Positions 6,993-11,542 of a stretch of 11,542 nucleotides of DNA are shown piece after piece. This stretch comes from Pseudomonadota bacterium. Its GTDB lineage: Bacteria; Pseudomonadota; Gammaproteobacteria; Arenicellales; UBA868. The notes under the pieces are model-generated. The model saw nothing but the letters and a program-made list of their open reading frames with translations. It searched no databases and was not told the origin of the DNA. Position numbers and translations under genes: made by a program. Position 1 is the stretch's first letter; each line of letters starts with the position of its first letter. The stretch covers positions 1-11,542 of the forward strand of contig JABJIU010000082.1 of assembly GCA_018661145.1 (NCBI GenBank), read 5' to 3'.

Positions 6993-8486
6993 GTGGATCC
7001 ATTCAGTAACTTCATCACTGGGACCGTTACGTTGTTCAGCGATCCCCTGGGGATCCTGATATTTTTCGGCGGCGTTGTCGGCGGGATGCTGTTTGGGGCC
7101 ATCCCCGGCGTTAGCATGCTGACCCTGGCCGCAATCTTGTTGCCCTTTACGGCGCATTTGTCAGCGGAACACGGCATCATGCTGTTCTCGGTAATCTATT
7201 GCACCGGCGTATACGGCGGGGCAATCACAGCAATTCTGTTTAACATCCCCGGTGCTCCAGAAAATGCGCCGACGGCCTTCGACGGTTACCCAATGACCCG
7301 CAAAGGGCAGGCGGGCAAAGCCGTGGGGGCTGCCGTAATGTGTTCCGCGATCGGGGGTACCGTGTCAGCGATTATCATGATGGCGGCGACCGCACCGATT
7401 GCGAATTGGGCGATCTCTGCCTTTGGCCCGCCTGAGATTTTTGCACTCGTGTTCTTTGGTCTCGCTGTTGCGGCAACGGTCGGTGCCAAGACGCTGTGGA
7501 AAGGGTGGTTGTCCATCTTGTTGGGATTGATAATTGCGGTCGTTGGGATGGATCCGGTCGGCGGTATAGAGCGCTATGACTTCAATATGCCCTACCTATT
7601 GGCCGGAATTCACTTCATTCCAACAATTCTCGGCTTCTTTGCAGTTTCCGAGATTTTTGTCCAGGCAGAAAGAAAGGCCACAGGTGTCTACGAAGCGCCA
7701 AAACTAAGCGTCAATTTCCCCACGCTCTCGGAATTGATTGCCCACAAGTTTGCTGTTTTCCGCTCCATCGTTATCGGGTTTTTCTGTGGCATCCTGCCGG
7801 GTATAGGCGCTACACTCGCGGCGTTCATGGGTTACAACGAAGCCGTACGGTGGTCGAAAGACCCAAGTGAATTCGGCAAGGGAAAATTAGAAGGCGTAAT
7901 TTCCTCAGAGACCGCCAACAATGCGGCTACAGGCGCCGCCATGATTCCACTGCTGGCACTGGGACTCCCTGGAGGTGCGTTAACCGCCATGATGGTAGGC
8001 GTTTTCCAAATGCATGACATGGAGCCCGGACCGCTGGTTTTTCTCAACAGTCCGGATCTTGTCTGGGTGGTGTTCGCCGCCATGTTTTTCGCAAATCTCT
8101 CGATTCTGTTTGTGGGCTTCCTTGAGACAAAGACGATAATCAATCTTTTGCGAATTCCGTTTCAGTTCCTGGCGCCACTCATTCTGCTGCTTGCGACGGT
8201 AGGCGCTTATGCCGTTCGAGGTCTTGTCATCGACGTGGTCGTGATGTTCATTGCCGGTGTAGCGGGTTTCTTCTTGCGTCGCTCTGGATATTCCGTTGCC
8301 GGAATTGTGTTGGGTCTGATCCTTGGCAAGATCGGTGAGCAGACGTTCGCACAGGCGATGCAGATGCTTCACTTTGAGTGGACCGGTTTCTACGATCGCC
8401 CGATTGCGGCATTCCTGATCTTGGCTGCGCTTTTGACTGTGGCCGGTAGTATCTACAGTGCCTTTTTCAAAAAAGAGCGCCAGTAA
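6993..8486 (+). CDS. tctA: TTT transporter large membrane subunit (TctA family)
   Basis: This 497-residue protein is the main transport channel of the tripartite tricarboxylate transporter, expected to have about 12 membrane segments and to drive uptake with an ion gradient. The two family repeats are clear: GAIPGVSMLTLAAILLP (35-51) and GILPGIGATLAAFMGY (266-281). Other TctA hallmarks are YGGAITAILFNIPGAPE (74-90), AFDGYPMTRKGQAGKA (95-110) and ETANNAATGAAMIPLLALG (306-324). Length matches the family. The start is GTG at 6993, 20 bases after the tctB stop, preceded by a weak GAGG 12 bases upstream; no nearby ATG is in frame. Gene order C-B-A and tight spacing mark one operon with the upstream dehydrogenase and exporter. 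This looks complete and functional. Confidence 0.92.
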   Translation: MDPFSNFITGTVTLFSDPLGILIFFGGVVGGMLFGAIPGVSMLTLAAILLPFTAHLSAEHGIMLFSVIYCTGVYGGAITAILFNIPGAPENAPTAFDGYPMTRKGQAGKAVGAAVMCSAIGGTVSAIIMMAATAPIANWAISAFGPPEIFALVFFGLAVAATVGAKTLWKGWLSILLGLIIAVVGMDPVGGIERYDFNMPYLLAGIHFIPTILGFFAVSEIFVQAERKATGVYEAPKLSVNFPTLSELIAHKFAVFRSIVIGFFCGILPGIGATLAAFMGYNEAVRWSKDPSEFGKGKLEGVISSETANNAATGAAMIPLLALGLPGGALTAMMVGVFQMHDMEPGPLVFLNSPDLVWVVFAAMFFANLSILFVGFLETKTIINLLRIPFQFLAPLILLLATVGAYAVRGLVIDVVVMFIAGVAGFFLRRSGYSVAGIVLGLILGKIGEQTFAQAMQMLHFEWTGFYDRPIAAFLILAALLTVAGSIYSAFFKKERQ

Positions 8487-8593
8487 ACGGTCATAGAACG
8501 GGAGTTCGCGACTGACGCGGTGCGACAGGACTGCGATGGTATTTTGACCGACAGGGAATGGTAGGAGCTTCTCGGATCGCTCTTGAAGGGGAT

Positions 8594-8659
8594 GGGGCTG
8601 ATAAAAGTAAGCGGCAGGGGCGTATTTCTGGAGCGGATTACCTACTTTTATCGCGCCCC
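8594..8659. repeat. Interrupted inverted repeat, 15-bp arms with a small internal bulge
   Basis: GATAAAAGTA (8600-8609) is exactly mirrored by TACTTTTATC (8643-8652). Outside these, GGGGC (8594-8598) pairs with GCCCC (8655-8659), leaving T8599 opposite GC at 8653-8654. The 33-base centre has no strong structure of its own. There is no T-run after the right arm, so it does not look like a standard terminator. It may be a structured RNA element, a regulator-binding pair or a small palindromic insert. Confidence 0.7.
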
Positions 8660-8670
8660 GAATAGAGAAT

Positions 8671-8690
8671 CGACCTGATTAATTGGGTCG
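8671..8690. promoter_or_regulatory. Operator-like 20-bp palindrome
   Basis: The sequence reads CGACC-TG-ATTAAT-TG-GGTCG, with 16 of 20 positions symmetric about 8680/8681. Size, symmetry and position (about 97 bases before the ligase ATG) suit a dimeric repressor of TetR or GntR type. No regulator gene is in the window to pair with it. Confidence 0.4.
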
Positions 8691-8786
8691 GCTGGAGGGC
8701 GCTGGACACCCTTGCCCACAATGTCTTAGGGTCTGACTCTATCAGGCAGGTTTGACCGATACATCCAGTTATCTTCCGGAGGCAGC

Positions 8787-10358
8787 ATGGAGACACCCTT
8801 AACCCCCATGGAGTTTGCCCGCCGAGCGCGACGGCTTTACCGCGAGCGTGAAGGAGTGGTGGACGGTGAACTCAGGTTTACGTACGGTGAGTTCCTCGAG
8901 CGGTGCGACCGCTGGTCAACGGCGCTTCAGTCACTCGGTGTGGAACAGGGTGATCGCGTTGCCTACATTGCCCCAAATACGCATGCACACCTAGAGGCCT
9001 ACTATGCAGTGCCGCAGATAGGTGCTGTGTTGGTCCCAATTAACTTTAGGCTGAAACCGGAAGACTTTGCATACATCATTAACCATTGCGGGGCTAGAGC
9101 GGTCTGTGCACACCCCGATCATCTCGAGGCCATTGACGCAATCAGGGGTCAGATTCCAGCAGTGGAAGTGTTTGTTGCGCTCGAAGGATCCGGCGATGGG
9201 TGGCTGGACTACGAGGAGACCCTGACCTCCCATGACCCGGAGTTTGAACCGGTCGAAATCAGTGAGTCGGATCTCATTACGATTAACTACACCAGCGGAA
9301 CAACGGCTAGACCCAAGGGCGTCATGATCACGCATCGCAATGCGTACATCAACATCATGGGCACGCTGGTTCAGCATCATCTGAGTCCGGCGGATCGGTA
9401 TCTTTGGACCCTGCCGATGTTTCACGCCAACGGTTGGACATTTACGTGGATAAACACGGCCCGGGGGATGACTCATGTCTGTCTGCCAAAGGTCGAGCCG
9501 GCTGCCATCTACCAACTCATCAAAGAAGAAGGAATCACGATGTTCTGCGCGGCACCGACAGTGTTGATCAGTATCGCCAACGCGCCGGAAAAATTAAGAG
9601 AAGGCGCCCCGAGGGGCGTACGCCTCTTCACCGCTGGCGCACCACCTGCAGCCGCTACGATTGAACTGATAGAAAGAGACCTGGGCTGGGAATTGACCCA
9701 CGTTTACGGCCTTACTGAGACGGCGCCTCTCATCACCGTTTGTGAGCCAAGACCGGAGCATCAAATCCTTTCTATTGAAGAACGGTCGAAAGTCAAAGCT
9801 CGGCAAGGTGTCGAGTTGGTCAGTTCAGGGGAAGTACGCGTTGTCGATGAAAAGGGTGTTGAGGTCCCGGCAGACGGGACTACCCTGGGAGAAATCACGG
9901 TACGCGGTAATGTGGTGATGGCAGGTTACTACAATGATCCCGGAGCGACTGCGGCGGCGGTTAAAGACGGTTGGTTCCATTCTGGAGATGCTGCCGTTGT
10001 CCATCCCGATGGATATGTCGAGATCCGCGATCGCTTCAAGGATGTGATTATCAGCGGTGGTGAAAATATCTCCTCGGTAGAACTTGAAGGGTGCCTGTTG
10101 ACTCATCCGGCGGTTCAAGAGTCCGCAGTGGTCGGTATGCCGCACGAAAAATGGGGGGAGAGTCCACATGCGTTTGTGGTGCTCAAGCAAGGCGCGCAAG
10201 CGACCGAAGACGAACTCAAAGAGCACGTCCGTTCACAACTGGCGCACTTCAAAACACCTCAGGCGGTCAGTTTTGTTGAGGAACTGCCTAAGACTGCCAC
10301 CGGTAAAGTCCAGAAGTACGTGCTGCGCCAGCATGAACCGGGTATTGCCACACAGTAG
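8787..10358 (+). CDS. AMP-forming acyl-CoA ligase (class I adenylate-forming enzyme)
   Basis: This 523-residue cytoplasmic enzyme would activate a carboxylic acid with ATP to an acyl-adenylate and then to the CoA thioester. The motifs are intact: the phosphate-binding YTSGTTARPKGVM (168-180), PMFHANGWTF (210-219), TAGAPP (282-287), YGLTETAPL (307-315), GWFHSGD with Asp401 (395-401), the hinge region EIRDRFKD with Arg416 (412-419), ISGGENISSVELE (422-434), and PKTATGKVQK with catalytic Lys507 (501-510). The HxNGW block resembles the plant AAE/bacterial medium-chain acyl-CoA synthetase branch, which also includes ligases for short or substituted acids such as methylmercaptopropionate. Start is ATG at 8787 with GGAGG four bases upstream. 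It is separated from the TTT operon by 300 bases, so it is probably its own transcription unit. The acid substrate is not predictable; nearby importers suggest a transported organic acid. Confidence 0.9.
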   Translation: METPLTPMEFARRARRLYREREGVVDGELRFTYGEFLERCDRWSTALQSLGVEQGDRVAYIAPNTHAHLEAYYAVPQIGAVLVPINFRLKPEDFAYIINHCGARAVCAHPDHLEAIDAIRGQIPAVEVFVALEGSGDGWLDYEETLTSHDPEFEPVEISESDLITINYTSGTTARPKGVMITHRNAYINIMGTLVQHHLSPADRYLWTLPMFHANGWTFTWINTARGMTHVCLPKVEPAAIYQLIKEEGITMFCAAPTVLISIANAPEKLREGAPRGVRLFTAGAPPAAATIELIERDLGWELTHVYGLTETAPLITVCEPRPEHQILSIEERSKVKARQGVELVSSGEVRVVDEKGVEVPADGTTLGEITVRGNVVMAGYYNDPGATAAAVKDGWFHSGDAAVVHPDGYVEIRDRFKDVIISGGENISSVELEGCLLTHPAVQESAVVGMPHEKWGESPHAFVVLKQGAQATEDELKEHVRSQLAHFKTPQAVSFVEELPKTATGKVQKYVLRQHEPGIATQ

Positions 10359-10386
10359 ACGCGGGATGGGACGAGCGGGGGGGTCC

Positions 10387-10992
10387 CTACCAGTTCCAGA
10401 CCCAAGCCGCCATCAGGCCTTTGCTCGCGGCTGACAGGGAAGGCACCCATCTGGGTGGGTTACCCAGAAGCCGCCAGGTATCCAGAAGGGCAGGGATGGC
10501 CACCAGCGCCGCAACTTCGTCTCTGTCCCTTCCAAGCGCGTTAGCGATTCCCATGACATCCCCATCCTCATGGTCGTTTAAAAAGGTCAGATAGGCAGCG
10601 CTAATCCCTAGATGGGTAATGACTGCACCAGTTGCAAGGCTTCGCTTGGAGATTTCAGCGTCGTGAAGATACCCAAAAGCTACTTCTGAGAGTAGCCATT
10701 GGGTTTGGAACCCGGCTGAGGCGACTCTAAGTTGGTGACGGGGAGTCAGGTTCTCGCCGGGGTACACCACCGTCAAGTCATCGATGTTGGCATTAATCCC
10801 TGTGACCGCGGCGACAGCCATATGACCCGCCTCATGGGTAAGCAGCATGCCCAGCGCCCCGACAGATATCCAGCCGCCAGTAAGCGTTCCGGAAAGGTCG
10901 GCAGGGACATGAGGGGACGAAAGGGTCAGTAACAGAAATAACTGAATACGAGGCGTATTTTTTTGGACGGTTTTCGACCATTGGTTCATCAT
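10387..10992 (-). CDS. Membrane protein with HEAGH zinc-protease-like motif, family unknown
   Basis: I do not recognise this 201-residue protein as a named family. Hydrophobic segments lie near residues 15-28, 38-65, 95-110, 118-138 and 158-176. Within or beside the second is THEAGHMAVAA (52-62), which fits the HExGHxxxA active site of membrane-embedded M50/site-2-type metalloproteases. The second M50 motif (NxxPxxxxDG) is not evident; the acidic cluster NDHEDGD (139-145) could supply a third metal ligand. The gene converges with the acyl-CoA ligase (28 bases apart) and is divergent from the ABC binding-protein gene. The start is the first of two adjacent ATGs (10992; the other is at 10989), with AGG about eight bases upstream. 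It could be a small intramembrane peptidase or a catalytically dead relative. The reading frame itself is well supported by length, coherent hydrophobic pattern and the motif. Confidence 0.7.
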   Translation of the reverse strand: MMNQWSKTVQKNTPRIQLFLLLTLSSPHVPADLSGTLTGGWISVGALGMLLTHEAGHMAVAAVTGINANIDDLTVVYPGENLTPRHQLRVASAGFQTQWLLSEVAFGYLHDAEISKRSLATGAVITHLGISAAYLTFLNDHEDGDVMGIANALGRDRDEVAALVAIPALLDTWRLLGNPPRWVPSLSAASKGLMAAWVWNW

Positions 10993-11152
10993 GAAATCTA
11001 CCTAATCGCGGCCGGGTATCTTACCTGTCGCGCACCGATACAAAACCGATTGACTAGTCAGATCAACAAGGCCAACCGAAGTTGGATTGCTTGAACGCAC
11101 CTGATGGTGTAAAACGCACGGGTAGCGAACATTAATAAAACAGGAGGATGTT
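10993..11152. promoter_or_regulatory. Divergent intergenic region with several inverted repeats
   Basis: This 160-base gap must hold promoters for both flanking genes. It contains the perfect 10-bp palindrome TGACTAGTCA (11051-11060) and a CCAAC-CGAA-GTTGG hairpin (11072-11085). The hairpin sits inside a looser 32-bp symmetry bounded by TCAA and TTGA (11063-11094). The heptamer AACGCAC also occurs twice (11094-11100 and 11113-11119). No -35/-10 pair is convincing. AGGAGG at 11142-11147, five bases before ATG 11153, fixes the binding-protein start. Confidence 0.5.
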
Positions 11153-11542
11153 ATGTCTAAAGTCACGAAGGGGTTTGCATCGGTAGTTCTGGGAACCGTT
11201 GTCCTCGCGGCGTCGTTTTCAGGGCAAGCTGACAGTATCAAGGTGGGATTCAATGTCCCTTTGACTGGTTTTGCTGCGGCAGATGGTAAATCTGCGCGGA
11301 TCGGTGCTGAGTTGGCTGTTGAACAGGTCAATGCTGCAGGCGGGATTAACGGAAAGGACCTGGAACTCGTAATTTATGATGACCAAGCGAGCCCGAAAGA
11401 GTCGGCCCCACTCGCTGCGAAACTGATTACGCAAGATGACGTTGTGGCAGGAATCTCGGGAAGTTACTCGGGTGCGACCAGAGCGGCTGCTACGATCTAC
11501 CAGGAAAACGCTACCCCCTATATCTCGGCATATGCGGTCCAT
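11153..11542 (+). CDS. Branched-chain amino acid-type ABC transporter substrate-binding protein, 5' part
   Basis: The first 130 codons of a LivJ/LivK-like (HAAT family) periplasmic binding protein are present; the frame is open to the window edge. A Sec signal peptide with Lys3 and Lys6, a hydrophobic core and likely cleavage after Ala26 (SGQA) leads into the mature start DSIKVGFNVPLTGFAA. The family pattern continues with VNAAGGINGKDLELVIYDD (59-77) and GISGSYSGATRAA (100-112), where the conserved serines normally contact the ligand carboxylate. Full members are about 370-420 residues, so roughly two thirds is missing. The ribosome site AGGAGG is consensus. Many relatives bind aromatic or other organic acids and amides rather than amino acids, so the ligand is open. 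The permease and ATPase genes would be expected beyond the window. Confidence 0.88.
   Translation, partial: MSKVTKGFASVVLGTVVLAASFSGQADSIKVGFNVPLTGFAAADGKSARIGAELAVEQVNAAGGINGKDLELVIYDDQASPKESAPLAAKLITQDDVVAGISGSYSGATRAAATIYQENATPYISAYAVH

Larger units (their letters stand above)
8487..8786. other. Non-coding gap of 300 bases between the TTT operon and the acyl-CoA ligase gene
   Basis: No credible reading frame lies here. The gap holds an interrupted inverted repeat at 8594-8659 and a 20-bp palindrome at 8671-8690, described separately. A GGAGG ribosome site at 8778-8782 lies four bases before the ATG at 8787. I see no textbook terminator right after the tctA stop. A promoter for the ligase gene probably lies downstream of the palindrome, but I cannot place it firmly. 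Confidence 0.6.

Noticed and set aside
8594..8659. Integron attC site
   Set aside because: Length and imperfect symmetry are suggestive, but the outer GTTRRRY/RYYYAAC core sites are missing and no cassette array surrounds it.
8703..8715. Sigma54-type promoter before the acyl-CoA ligase (TGG...TTGC)
   Set aside because: The GG and GC pairs are eight bases apart rather than the required ten.
8991..9515. 174-codon open frame antisense to the acyl-CoA ligase gene
   Set aside because: It lies wholly inside a well-supported gene, has no recognisable domain or ribosome site, and is expected by chance at this base composition.
10368..10387. Bidirectional terminator between the convergent ligase and HEAGH-protein genes (GGGAC/GTCCC)
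   Set aside because: The stem is only five base pairs with a ten-base loop and no T-run on either side, so it is too weak to call.

Overview
The window looks like chromosomal DNA from a free-living proteobacterium, probably an aquatic alpha- or gammaproteobacterium. This is inferred from gene content (TTT and HAAT solute-binding transporters, a GlcD/GlcF-type respiratory dehydrogenase) and a moderately GC-rich base composition, not from any marker gene. There are no rRNA or tRNA genes, insertion sequences, phage genes, CRISPR arrays or transcription regulators. Genes are tightly packed and show no obvious sign of decay.

Region 1 (about 51-8486) reads as one metabolic locus. A class V aminotransferase of the serine-glyoxylate type (minus strand, 51-1220) is divergent from a five-gene plus-strand run. 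That run encodes a 967-residue fused FAD/iron-sulfur 2-hydroxyacid dehydrogenase (1363-4266), a TauE/SafE-family membrane exporter (4285-5046), and a complete tripartite tricarboxylate (TTT) transporter in the order binding protein, small membrane subunit, large membrane subunit (5129-8486). Together they suggest uptake of a small hydroxy-carboxylate or hydroxy-sulfonate, oxidation to a 2-oxo acid with electrons passed to the respiratory chain, transamination of the oxo acid, and export of a product anion. 3-Sulfolactate use, with sulfite leaving through the TauE-like protein, is a tempting reading because published sulfolactate pathways combine a TTT importer, a membrane-bound dehydrogenase and such an exporter. 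No desulfonating enzyme lies in the window, so glycolate/glyoxylate or another hydroxyacid remains equally possible. A strong hairpin between the binding-protein gene and the membrane-subunit genes probably sets their relative expression.

Region 2 (8487-8786) is a 300-base non-coding gap. It holds a long interrupted inverted repeat (8594-8659) and an operator-like palindrome (8671-8690). It is followed by a gene for an AMP-forming acyl-CoA ligase (8787-10358).

Region 3 (10387-11542) has a convergent minus-strand gene for a 201-residue membrane protein with an HEAGH zinc-protease motif that I cannot assign to a known family. Divergent from it is the first 130 codons of a branched-chain-amino-acid-type ABC transporter binding protein that runs off the window end. 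The 160-base gap between these two genes holds several inverted repeats. The acyl-CoA ligase and the ABC importer may form a second uptake-and-activation module for an organic acid, but the protease-like gene lies between them.
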